From Sphingomonadaceae bacterium (GTDB lineage: Bacteria; Pseudomonadota; Alphaproteobacteria; Sphingomonadales; Sphingomonadaceae): a DNA stretch of 64,000 bases. The position numbers were made by a program, and so were the translations under genes. This document shows, one piece after another, positions 47,895 through 56,935 of the stretch; within the stretch, counting starts at the first letter, position 1; every line of letters begins with the position of its first letter. Below the pieces are notes generated by a model that was not told the DNA's origin, made no database searches, and was given only the letters and a program-made list of their open reading frames with translations. The stretch is taken from NCBI GenBank assembly GCA_019239915.1, contig JAFAZF010000051.1, forward strand, positions 1 through 64,000, written 5' to 3'.

Positions 47895-47971
47895 GTGCTC
47901 CTGCGAAAGCAGGAGCCCTGAGTCACGAGGAATGCGCTTGCGGCTCCGGGCTCCTGCTTTCGCAGGAGCAC
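47895..47971. repeat. Palindromic intergenic repeat, family B copy 2
   Basis: The arm at 47895-47918 (GTGCTCCTGCGAAAGCAGGA...) is the reverse complement of 47948-47971, and each arm is self-complementary. The centre shares GCGCTTGCGG and CTCCGGG with the copy at 44576. On the minus strand its end supplies AGGAG just before thiL. Confidence 0.88.
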
Positions 47972-47984
47972 CGTGTCGCTCCGG

Positions 47985-48452
47985 TTAACGCCGCACCTCT
48001 TTCGCGATCGCGTCGAGCAGGCCGTTGACGAAGCCTTTCTCGCGCTTGGCGTAGAAGGCGTCGGCGACATCGACATATTCCGAAATGATCGTGCCGACCG
48101 GCACGTCTGCGCGCGCGAGCAGTTCATAGGCGCCGGTGCGCAGTATCTGGCGAAGCGGGCGATCGAGCCGGTCCAGCGTCCAGCCTTCGGCGAGCTTCGA
48201 CGCGACGAGCGCATCGATCTCCGCCCGGCGCGCGTCAACGCCCTTCACGACATCGTCGAAGAAATCGACCTCGGCGTCGACATATTCGACATCCTCGATC
48301 GTCGCGCCCAGCCGGTGCTGGTGGAACTCGTGGAGCAGCGCGGCGATTGCGGTGCCCTCCATCTCCTGCTGGTAGAGCGCCTGCACGGCAGCGAGCCGGG
48401 CGGCGGAACGCGCGCGGGCGCGATCGCCGACGCGCGCCGAAACCTTCGTCAT
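47985..48452 (-). CDS. nusB: Transcription antitermination protein NusB
   Basis: The 155-residue all-helical protein has the family opening RSAARLAAVQALYQQEM, the central VDARRAEIDALVASKL, and the conserved RLDRPLRQILRTGAYELL then IISEYVDVADAFY. It binds boxA RNA with NusE during ribosomal RNA transcription. The ATG overlaps the hisD stop. Confidence 0.95.
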   Translation of the reverse strand: MTKVSARVGDRARARSAARLAAVQALYQQEMEGTAIAALLHEFHQHRLGATIEDVEYVDAEVDFFDDVVKGVDARRAEIDALVASKLAEGWTLDRLDRPLRQILRTGAYELLARADVPVGTIISEYVDVADAFYAKREKGFVNGLLDAIAKEVRR

Positions 48453-49747
48453 GCCCGCTTCTCCAGCCGTAGCGCGACCGAGGCGGCGTGCGCGGGCAGC
48501 CCTTCGGCACCGGCGAGCGCCACGGCGGCGGGTCCGATCCGCGCGATGCTGTCCGCGTCGCAGGCGAGGAAGCTGGTTCGTTTCATGAAGTCGAGCACCG
48601 AGAGGCCGGAGGCGAAACGCGCGCGCCGCCCGGTCGGCAGCACATGGTTAGGGCCGCCGACATAATCGCCGACCGCTTCCGGCGTGTAGCGGCCGAGAAA
48701 CACCGAACCGGCGTTGCGGACGTTGGCGAACAGCGGCTCGGGATCGGCGACGGCGAGTTCGAGATGTTCGGGGGCGAGCCGGTCGGCGAGCGGGATGGCG
48801 TCCGCCAGCGAGGCCACCGTGATGATCGCGCCGTTCGTCTGCCAGCTTTCGCGTGCGACGGTCTGCGTCTGCAGCGTGCCGAGCCGGCGCTCGACGGCGT
48901 CGGCGACCGCGTCGCCGAAGCCCGCATCGTCGGTAAACAGGATCGATTGGCTGGTCGGGTCATGCTCGGCCTGGCTGAGCAGGTCGGCGGCGATCCAGTC
49001 GGGATCATTGCCGCGGTCGGCGACGACGAGGATTTCGGACGGTCCCGCGACCATGTCGATGCCGACCACCCCATAAAGTTGCCGCTTGGCCTCGGCGACC
49101 CAGGCGTTGCCGGGGCCGACGATCACGTCGACCGCGACGATCCGCTCGGTGCCGTAGGCGAGCGCGGCGATCGCCTGCGCACCGCCAATGCGCCAGACCT
49201 CGTCGACGCCGGCGATCTCGGCGGCGGCAAGGACGAGCGGATTGATCCGGCCCTCGGGCGTCGGCGTGACCATCACGAGCCGCTCGACGCCCGCGACCTT
49301 GGCGGGAATTGCGTTCATCAGCACCGACGAAGGGTAGGCGGCGCGTCCGCCCGGCACGTAGAGCCCGGCAGCGACGACCGCACGCCAGCGTGCGCCCATG
49401 CGCACGCCCGCGGCATCGACGGCGTCCCTGTCCTGCGGGCGCTGGTCGGCATGGTAGGCACGGATGCGGTCGGCGGCGAGGCGGAGTGCATCGAGGACCT
49501 GCGGCTCGACCTCGGCGGCAGCTTTCGTCCATTCACCGCGCCCAATCCGCCAGCCGATCGCGTCGAGATCGTGGCCGTCGAGCCGCTGTGTGTGCGCGCG
49601 CACCGCGGCATCCCCGTCGCGGCGGACGTTGGCGAGGATCGCGGCGACGTCGCGCGAGACGTCCTCGTCGGCCTCGCGGCGGGCGTCGACCAGCGCCGCG
49701 AACTTCTGCCCGAAATCGGGTGCGGCGGCGTCGAGCCTAAGCGGCAT
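48449..49747 (-). CDS. hisD: Histidinol dehydrogenase
   Basis: The 432-residue zinc enzyme catalyses the last two steps of histidine synthesis. Visible are the family segment [50 protein letters not shown], the catalytic/zinc region [13 protein letters not shown], and APEHLEL with the catalytic His. Start ATG 49747 overlaps the end of hisG; a longer start at 49777 lies deeper in hisG and is unlikely. Full length. Confidence 0.96.
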   Translation of the reverse strand: MPLRLDAAAPDFGQKFAALVDARREADEDVSRDVAAILANVRRDGDAAVRAHTQRLDGHDLDAIGWRIGRGEWTKAAAEVEPQVLDALRLAADRIRAYHADQRPQDRDAVDAAGVRMGARWRAVVAAGLYVPGGRAAYPSSVLMNAIPAKVAGVERLVMVTPTPEGRINPLVLAAAEIAGVDEVWRIGGAQAIAALAYGTERIVAVDVIVGPGNAWVAEAKRQLYGVVGIDMVAGPSEILVVADRGNDPDWIAADLLSQAEHDPTSQSILFTDDAGFGDAVADAVERRLGTLQTQTVARESWQTNGAIITVASLADAIPLADRLAPEHLELAVADPEPLFANVRNAGSVFLGRYTPEAVGDYVGGPNHVLPTGRRARFASGLSVLDFMKRTSFLACDADSIARIGPAAVALAGAEGLPAHAASVALRLEKRA

Positions 49748-50399
49748 CGCGCGCTCCGGCGGCGGCGCGGAAGGCATCGATCAGCGGCGCGATCTCGCCG
49801 CGCGTCTTGAATGCAACGCGATTGGCGATCAGCCGCGACGTGACCTCGGCGATGACCTCGACCTCGACGAGCCCGTTCTCCTTGAGCGTACGGCCCGACG
49901 AGACGAGATCCACGATCCGGCTCGAGAGCCCGAGCGCCGGCGCAATCTCCATCGCGCCGTTAAGCTTCACGCATTCGGCCTGGACGCCCCGCGCTTCGAA
50001 ATGGCGGCGTGTGATGTTGGGGTATTTTGTCGCGACGCGGACATGGCTCCACGTCGCAGGGTCGTCCGTTGCGGCCATATCGGCGGGCTCGGCGACCGAA
50101 AGCCTGCAATAGCCAATCCCGAGATCGACCGGCGCATAAAGCTCGGAATAGTCGAACTCCATCAGCACATCGGAACCGACGATGCCGAGCTGCGCCGCCC
50201 CGTGCGCGACGAAGGTGGCGACGTCGAAGGCGCGCACGCGGATGAGCGCGATGTCCGGCCGATCGGTGGCGAAGCGGAGCGCGCGGCTGTCCTCGTCGAA
50301 GAATGCGGCTTCGGGGCGAACGCCGGCGGCGGCGAGCAGCGGCTCGACCTCGGCGAGGATACGCCCCTTGGGAACGGCGATGACGATGGGGTCGGCCAT
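49737..50399 (-). CDS. hisG: ATP phosphoribosyltransferase, short form
   Basis: The 220-residue enzyme performs the first step of histidine synthesis. Marks are [16 protein letters not shown] near the N-terminus, [25 protein letters not shown] and the PRPP loop region [14 protein letters not shown]. The C-terminal regulatory domain of the long form is absent, so it should need a HisZ partner encoded elsewhere. It heads the minus-strand run hisG-hisD-nusB. Its promoter should lie in 50400-50568, which also carries a family A repeat. Confidence 0.95.
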   Translation of the reverse strand: MADPIVIAVPKGRILAEVEPLLAAAGVRPEAAFFDEDSRALRFATDRPDIALIRVRAFDVATFVAHGAAQLGIVGSDVLMEFDYSELYAPVDLGIGYCRLSVAEPADMAATDDPATWSHVRVATKYPNITRRHFEARGVQAECVKLNGAMEIAPALGLSSRIVDLVSSGRTLKENGLVEVEVIAEVTSRLIANRVAFKTRGEIAPLIDAFRAAAGARDAA

Positions 50400-50460
50400 A
50401 AGCCGCAGCGCCTTAGGGGAGGGGGAGAGGAGGGGCAAGGCACGCGACGTCACCGCCATG

Positions 50461-50543
50461 CGTTCGTGCTGAGCCCGTCGAAGCACTATTCTCTCTTTGC
50501 CAAAAGAAGAAGTGCAGCCCTTCGAGAAGCTCAGGGTGAACGG
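50461..50543. repeat. Palindromic intergenic repeat, family A copy 3
   Basis: The left arm is CGTTCGTGCTGAGCCCGTCG (50461-50480) and the right arm ends CTTCGAGAAGCTCAGGGTGA then ACGG. The central part, about 25 bases, is AT-rich. It lies between the yaaA stop and the hisG start. Confidence 0.8.
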
Positions 50544-50568
50544 ATGGCTTGTTGCCCTCGCATTGCCC

Positions 50569-51327
50569 TCAGCCGCGCAGGAACTGCCAGCGATCCTCGT
50601 CCGAGCCGGGCTTGTCGAATTTGTAGCCGTTGATCGCGAAATCCTTCAGCCCGTCGGGATCGGCAATCCTTTCGGCGCACAGGAAGCGCGCCATCATGCC
50701 GCGGGCGCGCTTCGCGTTGAAGCTGACGAAGCGAGGACCGTCGGGACCCGCCTCGCGAAAGTCGATCGTGACGATGCGAGCGCCCTTCGGCGGCGCCTGC
50801 GCGATCGCCGCCCAATATTCCTGGCTCGCGAGATTGATCACGACGTTGGAGCCTTCGCTCGCCAGATCGTCCGCCAGCGCGGCGCCGAGCCGATCGCCCC
50901 ACCAGCCGTAGAGGTCCTTCTTCCGCCCCGGCGCCCAGCGCGTGCCCATCTCGAGCCGGTAGGGACGGATAGCGTCGAGTGGGCGCAGCAGACCATAGAG
51001 CCCCGAGAGGATGCGGACATGCTCCTGCGCGAAGGCGATCGCCGGCTCACCCAGGCCGCGGGCCGCGAAGCCGAGATAGACATCACCCATGAAGGCATAG
51101 AGCGCCGCGCGCTCGGGCGCGTCGGCAAAGCCGCGGTAGCGCTCAACGTTGAGCTTCGCGAGCTTGGGCGAGATATGCATCAGTGCGCCGAGTTTCTTCG
51201 CCGAGAGCTTGGCCGCGGCCTTGCTCAACGCCTCGGCATCCTCGGGAAAACGCGGGCGCGTCGCCGGCGCGTCCGGGATCGGCTTGTCGAAGTCGAGCGT
51301 CTTGGCGGGCGAGAGGATGGCGATCAT
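50569..51327 (-). CDS. yaaA: Peroxide stress protein YaaA
   Basis: The 252-residue DUF328-family protein has the opening [13 protein letters not shown], the middle [12 protein letters not shown] and [20 protein letters not shown], and the C-terminal [14 protein letters not shown]. In E. coli YaaA limits free iron and oxidative damage under peroxide and binds DNA. ATG 51327 matches the family; an ATG six bases upstream is equally possible. It is divergent from the TPR gene. Confidence 0.93.
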   Translation of the reverse strand: MIAILSPAKTLDFDKPIPDAPATRPRFPEDAEALSKAAAKLSAKKLGALMHISPKLAKLNVERYRGFADAPERAALYAFMGDVYLGFAARGLGEPAIAFAQEHVRILSGLYGLLRPLDAIRPYRLEMGTRWAPGRKKDLYGWWGDRLGAALADDLASEGSNVVINLASQEYWAAIAQAPPKGARIVTIDFREAGPDGPRFVSFNAKRARGMMARFLCAERIADPDGLKDFAINGYKFDKPGSDEDRWQFLRG

Positions 51328-51489
51328 GGCCATTGGGGTTAGCACCGCCCGTGCCGGGTTCAAGGCGCGTTCACCACGTCCGCGGCAACAGGCCTCGTCA
51401 CGGCAACGTAACTTGAACCGGCGCGTTGCTGCATCTAGCAGCGGGCCGTCGGCGTACCTGCGCCGCCGGCGATGAGGAGGCTTGAACCC

Positions 51490-52728
51490 ATGAAATTGTT
51501 CCACACGACCGCGCTCGGGCTGGCGCTCGCGCTCGGTGCGACGGCGATGGTCGCGACGCAGCCCGTCGCGGCGAAGAGCAGCGGCTCGTCGAAGCCGGCG
51601 CATTACAGCGACGCGATCCAGAAGAACCTGCCGGTAGCGCAGAAGGCGATCGACGCGGGCCAGACCGATGCGGCCAAGACCGCGATCGCCGCGGCCGAGG
51701 CCGGGATCCAGACGCCCGACGACAAATATGCCGTGGGTGGCCTCACGCTCAATCTCGGTATCAAGAGCAACGATACCGCGCTCGAGAGCAAGGGCATCAA
51801 CCTCATGATCGATAGCGGCCAGGCGCCGGCCGATCAGCTACCCAAGCTGCTCGGCAACCAGGCGCAGCTCGCGATCCAGGCGCGAGACTACAACACCGCC
51901 GAAGCCGCCTACACCAAGCTGGTGCAGCTCGATCCCAACAACGGCGACAACGTGCTCACGCTTGCCGAGATCAAGGATCAGAACAAGAAGCCGGCCGAGG
52001 CGCTGCAGCTCATCCAGCAAGCGGTCGCCGCGAAGAAGGCGGCGGGCCAGCAGGTTCCGCAGGACATCTACAAGCGCGGCTTCGCGATCGCATACAACGC
52101 CAAGAACGCTGCAGCGGTGGCGAGCCTCAGCAGCGCGCTGGTACAGGCCTATCCGTCACCGGACAACTGGCGCGATACGCTGCAGGTCTATCGCGAGCTC
52201 AACAATCCCGATGTCCAGGCGAACCTCGATCTCTATCGCCTGCAGCGTGCCGCCAAGGCGCTGAAGGGCGAGCGCGATTTCTACGAATACACCAACTCGG
52301 CACTCGATCGTGGTCTGCCCGGCGAGGCCGCCGCGGTGATCGACGAGGGTACCGCCGCCAACATGATCGGCGGCCCGAGCAAGGCGCTCACCGAGGTCAA
52401 GTCGCTGTCCAGCGCGAAAGTCGCGGCGGACAAGGCTTCGCTGGCGAGTTCGGCGACACGCGCGTCGTCGGCGTCGAACGGCAAGGTCGCGTTGAACACT
52501 GCCGACGCCTATCTGGGCTATGGCGACTATGCCAAGGCGGCCGAGCTCTACAAGCTCGCGCTGCAGAAGGGCGGCGTCGATGCCGATACCGTCAACACGC
52601 GGCTTGGTATCGCGCTGGCGCGGAGCGGCCAGAAGGCGGCGGCGCTGCAGGCGTTCGGCGCGGTCAACGGTCCGGTGCGCAAGGGCATCGCGCAATATTG
52701 GATCATCTGGACCAACCAGCAGGCCTGA
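51490..52728 (+). CDS. Secreted tetratricopeptide-repeat protein
   Basis: The 412-residue protein has a signal peptide (residues 1-28, ending PVAA) and several TPR-like helical pairs. Examples are ARDYNTAEAAYTKLVQLDP (about residues 130-155), the KKPAEALQLIQQAV section, and a C-terminal pair GYGDYAKAAELYKLAL. GAGGAGG lies nine bases before ATG 51490, a strong start. It is probably periplasmic, mediating protein contacts. It is convergent with the hopanoid ferritin-like gene, and a link to hopanoids is not shown. Confidence 0.8.
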   Translation: MKLFHTTALGLALALGATAMVATQPVAAKSSGSSKPAHYSDAIQKNLPVAQKAIDAGQTDAAKTAIAAAEAGIQTPDDKYAVGGLTLNLGIKSNDTALESKGINLMIDSGQAPADQLPKLLGNQAQLAIQARDYNTAEAAYTKLVQLDPNNGDNVLTLAEIKDQNKKPAEALQLIQQAVAAKKAAGQQVPQDIYKRGFAIAYNAKNAAAVASLSSALVQAYPSPDNWRDTLQVYRELNNPDVQANLDLYRLQRAAKALKGERDFYEYTNSALDRGLPGEAAAVIDEGTAANMIGGPSKALTEVKSLSSAKVAADKASLASSATRASSASNGKVALNTADAYLGYGDYAKAAELYKLALQKGGVDADTVNTRLGIALARSGQKAAALQAFGAVNGPVRKGIAQYWIIWTNQQA

Positions 52729-52738
52729 TCGTCGGCCT

Positions 52739-52851
52739 CCCTCTCCCCGTCGGGGAGAGGGTCGGGCTGAGGGGGGAAGCGAGCCGAAGCCGAGCGTCTC
52801 CGCCGTCGATCGCGGACCACCTCACCCGACCCTCTCCCTCAGGGCAGAGGG
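52739..52851. repeat. Palindromic intergenic repeat, family C
   Basis: A tight hairpin CCCTCTCCCCGTCGGGGAGA (52739-52758 and onward) is followed by GGGTCGGGCTGAGG. These can pair with CCTCACCCGACCC and CCCTCTCCCTCAGGGCAGAG near 52820-52850. It sits between two convergent genes and could act as a two-way terminator. Confidence 0.75.
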
Positions 52852-52858
52852 CTTTTGG

Positions 52859-53746
52859 CTACTTCTTCGCTCCGCCCATCAGCTTGAGCGCGAGCCGCGC
52901 CATAGCCGGCACGAAGCGCGGGCGAATCAGCCGTTCGTCATAAGGTGCCAACCGGCGATCATTCTCCTCCAGGCAGATCGTCGCCATCTCGCGGAAGCTG
53001 ACCTCGACGCCGAGCTCCTGCGAGCCGTTGAGCGTGAAGTTGTTCTCCTGCGCCTGCGGGCTGCCGGTCATACCCTTGGCCATGCTGATCCGCTCGCCGA
53101 ACAGGAACAGCCACACGGTGATCACCTTGAGCTCGAACCAGGGCCGCCGCCACCACGGCATGTTGCGCCGCCACCAGGCGACCCAGTTGACGAAGAACAG
53201 GATGTGGCGGCCCTCCTCGCGCATCACGCATTCGAACGGCTCGACGAGCTTGGCCGGGAAGAAGCCGGTGTTCTCCGCGATCTTGAACAGGCCGAAGGCG
53301 AAAAAGCTGTCGATGCACTCGGAGTAGCCGGTGCGCATGAACGCGAACTCGGGATCGCGCGGGCGCTTGTAGGGAGGCTCGGGCTGCAGCGGGATACCGT
53401 ACGCGGCGACGAGGTTGGAGAGCACCTGCTTGTGCCGCCCCTCCTCGAACGCGTCCATCTCGACCGCCTCGCGCAGCAGCGGATCGTCGATGAACTCGGC
53501 ATAGGTGCGCACGTTCATGCCCGCCCGGCCTTCGGTTTGCACCGCCATGTCCCAGATCGGCAGGCCGAGGATCTTGCCGAGCGTCTCCTCGTCGAGCTTC
53601 GGCCAATCGAGGATTGCCGGTTTGTAGGGATCATGCGTGTCGAGCAACTCGCGGCAGAACAGCGCCTTGTGCGCGTCCGAGCCGAGCTTCACCGGTTGGC
53701 CGGGCGCGGGTGCCGCCGGCCCCATGCCGCGATCCATCATCGTCAT
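52859..53746 (-). CDS. Ferritin-like diiron protein in the hopanoid operon
   Basis: This 295-residue protein is predicted to be helical. Two ExxH motifs sit in repeated EEGRH segments (residues 101-105 and 177-181), with further acidic candidates at Glu72 and Glu143, which together fit a ferritin-like diiron site. An aromatic, hydrophobic stretch (WVAWWRRNMPWWRRPW, then KVITVWLFLF at about 187-215) suggests membrane contact. The ATG overlaps the hpnK stop (ATGA), so it is translationally coupled to hopanoid genes. I do not know a characterised homologue. A diiron oxygenase, hydroxylase or desaturase acting on hopanoids is an inference; iron storage is unlikely. Confidence 0.75.
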   Translation of the reverse strand: MTMMDRGMGPAAPAPGQPVKLGSDAHKALFCRELLDTHDPYKPAILDWPKLDEETLGKILGLPIWDMAVQTEGRAGMNVRTYAEFIDDPLLREAVEMDAFEEGRHKQVLSNLVAAYGIPLQPEPPYKRPRDPEFAFMRTGYSECIDSFFAFGLFKIAENTGFFPAKLVEPFECVMREEGRHILFFVNWVAWWRRNMPWWRRPWFELKVITVWLFLFGERISMAKGMTGSPQAQENNFTLNGSQELGVEVSFREMATICLEENDRRLAPYDERLIRPRFVPAMARLALKLMGGAKK

Positions 53747-54612
53747 GCCGTAACTCCCCGCGATACCGGCTTCGCGAAATCGGCGAAGCTGCCCAATTCA
53801 ATGTCCCGTTCCGCGATCGACGTCCGCATGCCCGGATCGATCAGCGCCGCCAACTCGTCGCGATAGCGATAGCCGGGGGCGTGGCCGGGATAGGTGTCGT
53901 CGGTCGCCGGGTGCAGATAGACTTCCGACAGGCCCGGCGGAAGCCTTTCGAGGATCGCGGCCAGGCGCTCGCGCGTCATCGCGCCGCTCCAGGCGAGGCC
54001 GATCACGCGATCGGGAACCAACGCCCCGGCATTGCGCAGCTCCGCACCGATCAGACGCGCCCACTGCGCGGTGGCACGTGCGGCAAGCGGCTGGGGGCGG
54101 CCGTCGATCGCCGCGATCAGCGCTGCCGGTTCAATCGGTGCACGCGCGCCCTGTAAGCCGTGGCGCCGGCCGGCCGCGAGGATCAGGTCCGCGATCATCG
54201 GGTGAAGATGGAAATGCTTGTGGGCGTTGACGTGATCGAGCGGTAGTCCGGTTGCGGCGAAGGTGGCGAACTGCGCCTCGATCTCGCGCGCGAGCTGGCG
54301 CCGGCCCCTGGGCCGCAGGATGTTGAATGCGGCCGCGACCATGTCGTCCCGGAAGCGGCCATCGGCGCCGACGAGATCGGGCACTTCATCGGGCGAAAGG
54401 ATGGGGCGGCCGTCGACGAGCACGAGGTGGAGCCCAACGCCTAGCTTCGGCATCGTCTTCGCACGCGCAATCGCATCGGCGCAGGCATCGCCGCTCACCA
54501 TCAGGCTTGCGGCGGTGAGGATGCCGTTGCGATGCGCCTGCTCGACCGCTTCGTTGACCGCTAACGCGGCGCCGAAGTCGTCGGATGTGACGATCAGGCG
54601 GCGCGCGCTCAA
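53743..54612 (-). CDS. hpnK: Hopanoid deacetylase HpnK
   Basis: The 289-residue YdjC/ChbG-type deacetylase has the metal-site opening LIVTSDDFGAALAVNEAV, GVGLHLVLVDGRP, the histidines in DHVNAHKHFHLHP, and EVYLHPATDD near the end. Family knowledge: HpnK removes the acetyl group from N-acetylglucosaminyl bacteriohopanetetrol made by HpnI. The TTG start at 54612 overlaps the hpnI stop, and the end overlaps the diiron gene, so the three form one coupled unit. Confidence 0.9.
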   Translation of the reverse strand: MSARRLIVTSDDFGAALAVNEAVEQAHRNGILTAASLMVSGDACADAIARAKTMPKLGVGLHLVLVDGRPILSPDEVPDLVGADGRFRDDMVAAAFNILRPRGRRQLAREIEAQFATFAATGLPLDHVNAHKHFHLHPMIADLILAAGRRHGLQGARAPIEPAALIAAIDGRPQPLAARATAQWARLIGAELRNAGALVPDRVIGLAWSGAMTRERLAAILERLPPGLSEVYLHPATDDTYPGHAPGYRYRDELAALIDPGMRTSIAERDIELGSFADFAKPVSRGVTA

Positions 54613-55715
54613 GGGCGCGCCTCGGCGATGCGGTCGCCCCGCGCGACGTCGAGCCGGCTGCCGCGCCACTCGACCCGCCGCGCCACCACAGATGCCAGGA
54701 ACACCGAGAAGGAGATCAGGTCGCGCAGCGGCAGCAACGCGAGCGGCGCGCTGCGGCGCGCGGCGGCGGCATCGCTCCGCCAGGCGAGCAGCAGCCGCGC
54801 CGCGAAAGCCGCGACGGTCACCGTCCACCCGCCCGGCGCACCGCAGACGAGCGCGATCAGTGCGAGCGGGAAGGGATGGGTGATGGCGCTGCCGAGATGC
54901 CCTGCGGGATCGAGCCCGCGCACCGTCACCGCCCAGCGCAGTTCGTGGCGGAACAGCGCAGCGAGGCTCGCCTCGTCGCAGCCATGTGTCACGATCATGC
55001 GCGGCACCGCAATCGCGAGACCGAGCGCGCGCACCGCTTCGCCGATCGCGTGATCGTCGGCGAGGCGATCGGCGAAGCGCGCGAAGCCGCCGATCGCGTC
55101 GAGCGTGTCGCGGCGCATCGCGATCGTCGAGCCCATGCATGGCCGCGCCCGCCCGGTGGCGAGGCCGACCAGCACCGAGGGCAGGAACTGCCAGCCGATC
55201 CCGGCTGCGGCGAGGCGCGACCAGAAGCCGGCATCGCCGCGACCGGCATAGAGGCAGGTGACGGCGCCGACAGCGGGCTCGCCGAGCGCCGTCACGACCC
55301 TCACGAGGTAATCGGGCGCAACGGCGATGTCGCTGTCGCTGAGCACCACGATCTCGCCGCGGATCGCTGCGCTCATGTTGACGAGGTTCGAGACCTTGGC
55401 GTTCGAACCGTACCGGCGCGGATCGACGACCAGCTCGGCGCCGGCGGCATGCGCCGCGGCAATCGCCGGATCGCGGCTGTGGGCAACTCCGCAAATCATC
55501 TGGACCGGGCCGGCATAATCCTGCGTCATGAAGGTCGCGAGATTGTCGGCGAGGCGCGGCTCCGCGCCGTGCAGCGGCTTCAGGATGGTGATCGAAGGCG
55601 CGTGCGGGCCGAGCGAAGGCGGCGCGTCATCGGGTCGCTTCGTCAGCATTGCCGCGGCGAGCGTGTAGGCGATGCCCAGCGCGGGCGGGATCAGCAGGAG
55701 CGCGGCAAGCGGCAA
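54609..55715 (-). CDS. hpnI: Hopanoid glycosyltransferase HpnI
   Basis: The 368-residue family 2 glycosyltransferase resembles ceramide glucosyltransferase. An N-terminal helix precedes the nucleotide-sugar domain with ITILKPLHGAEPRLADNL, the Asp-x-Asp motif in VVLSDSDIAVAPDYL, and RPCMGSTIAMRRDTL. Several C-terminal helices follow. HpnI adds N-acetylglucosamine to bacteriohopanetetrol. No ATG is available; TTG 55715 is chosen because AGGA lies eight bases upstream and the first helix begins there. It is first in the minus-strand operon, divergent from hpnA. Confidence 0.88.
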   Translation of the reverse strand: MPLAALLLIPPALGIAYTLAAAMLTKRPDDAPPSLGPHAPSITILKPLHGAEPRLADNLATFMTQDYAGPVQMICGVAHSRDPAIAAAHAAGAELVVDPRRYGSNAKVSNLVNMSAAIRGEIVVLSDSDIAVAPDYLVRVVTALGEPAVGAVTCLYAGRGDAGFWSRLAAAGIGWQFLPSVLVGLATGRARPCMGSTIAMRRDTLDAIGGFARFADRLADDHAIGEAVRALGLAIAVPRMIVTHGCDEASLAALFRHELRWAVTVRGLDPAGHLGSAITHPFPLALIALVCGAPGGWTVTVAAFAARLLLAWRSDAAAARRSAPLALLPLRDLISFSVFLASVVARRVEWRGSRLDVARGDRIAEARP

Positions 55716-55733
55716 CTCGTCATTCCTAATCCA

Positions 55734-55806
55734 ACCCGTTCGTCCCGAGCGAAGTCGAGAGACGTGCTGCAAGGGCGGCTCTCGACTTCGCTCGACACGA
55801 ACGGGT
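55734..55806. repeat. Palindromic intergenic repeat, family A copy 4
   Basis: This is one of the best-paired copies: ACCCGTTCGTCCCGAGCGAA and onward (55734-55761) pairs with 55779-55806 ending ACGAACGGGT, with an 18-base centre. It lies in the divergent hpnI/hpnA intergenic region, where both promoters must be. Confidence 0.88.
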
Positions 55807-55927
55807 GTATCACGTCGGCGAGATTATCCCGTTGTCGGGATCATCCCATTGTCCGGCTCGCCCCCTAGCAGCGCTTGCCGATCCGTGCACGGGCCGCGCA
55901 TACGCGGGTGCGAGTAAGGCGTCGGAG

Positions 55928-56935
55928 GTGGTCCTGGCCGATTCGCGTGGGCTCGTGCTCGTCACGGGCGTGTCCGGCTTCGTTGGCGCCGCGGTGGCGC
56001 GCGCTCTTGTGCGCGCCGGCTATGCGGTGCGGGGGATGGCACGGGCCTCGAGCGATCGCACCAATCTTGCGGATTTCCCCGGCGATATCGTCAACGGCGA
56101 CTTGCGTGACCGCGCCGCGCTCGATGCCGCGCTGGCGGGCGTCGGCCGGCTCGCGCACGTCGCCGCGGACTATCGGCTGTGGGCGCCCGACCCGGAAGAG
56201 ATCGTGCGCAACAATCGCGAGGGCACGCGCAACGTGATGGCGGCGGCGCTGCAGGCGGGCGTCGGCCGTATCGTGTATACGAGCAGCGTCGCGACGATCG
56301 CGCCCGATCCGGCGGGCCCCGCCGACGAGACACGCCCGCTCGACGAGGCCGGCGCGATCGGCGCGTACAAGCGAAGCAAGGTGGTCGCCGAGCGGCTGGT
56401 CGAAACGATGGTGGCGGAGCACGGTCTGCCGGCGGTGATCGTCAATCCTTCGACGCCGATCGGCCCCGGCGACGTCAAGCCGACGCCGACCGGCCGCATC
56501 ATCGTCGAGGCGGCGAAGGGCAAGATGCCAGCCTTCGTCGATTCGGGGCTCAACCTCGTCCACGTCGAGGACGTCGCGCGGGGGCACGTCCTGGCGATGG
56601 AAAAAGGTGCGATCGGCCGCCGCTACATCCTCGGCGGGCAGGATGCGAGCCTGCAGGCGATCCTCGCCGAGGTTGCGCGCCAAGTCGATCGCAAGGCGCC
56701 GACCATCGAATTGCCGCGCGGCCCGCTGATGCCGCTGGCGTGGATCGCCGAAAACTTGGCGCGGTTCACCGGCCGCGAACCGATGCTGACCCGCGATTCG
56801 CTCAAGATGGCCAAGCACCACATGTATTTCAGCTCCGCCCGCGCAGAGGCCGAACTGGGCTATGCGGCGCGGCCGTGGACCGAGGCGGTGGCCGAGGCGC
56901 TCGACTGGTTCCGCGCGCACGGGATGATCGCGTGA
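55928..56935 (+). CDS. hpnA: Hopanoid-associated sugar epimerase HpnA
   Basis: The 335-residue extended short-chain dehydrogenase/epimerase has the NAD-binding motif VTGVSGFVGAAVARAL and the catalytic Tyr-x-x-x-Lys in YKRSKVVAE, preceded by the Ser motif YTSSVATIA. It begins the plus-strand hopanoid operon. HpnA's reaction is not settled. GTG 55928 places about eight residues before the first strand, as in the family; a GTG at 55955 is possible. The stop overlaps hpnB (GTGA). Confidence 0.92.
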   Translation: MVLADSRGLVLVTGVSGFVGAAVARALVRAGYAVRGMARASSDRTNLADFPGDIVNGDLRDRAALDAALAGVGRLAHVAADYRLWAPDPEEIVRNNREGTRNVMAAALQAGVGRIVYTSSVATIAPDPAGPADETRPLDEAGAIGAYKRSKVVAERLVETMVAEHGLPAVIVNPSTPIGPGDVKPTPTGRIIVEAAKGKMPAFVDSGLNLVHVEDVARGHVLAMEKGAIGRRYILGGQDASLQAILAEVARQVDRKAPTIELPRGPLMPLAWIAENLARFTGREPMLTRDSLKMAKHHMYFSSARAEAELGYAARPWTEAVAEALDWFRAHGMIA

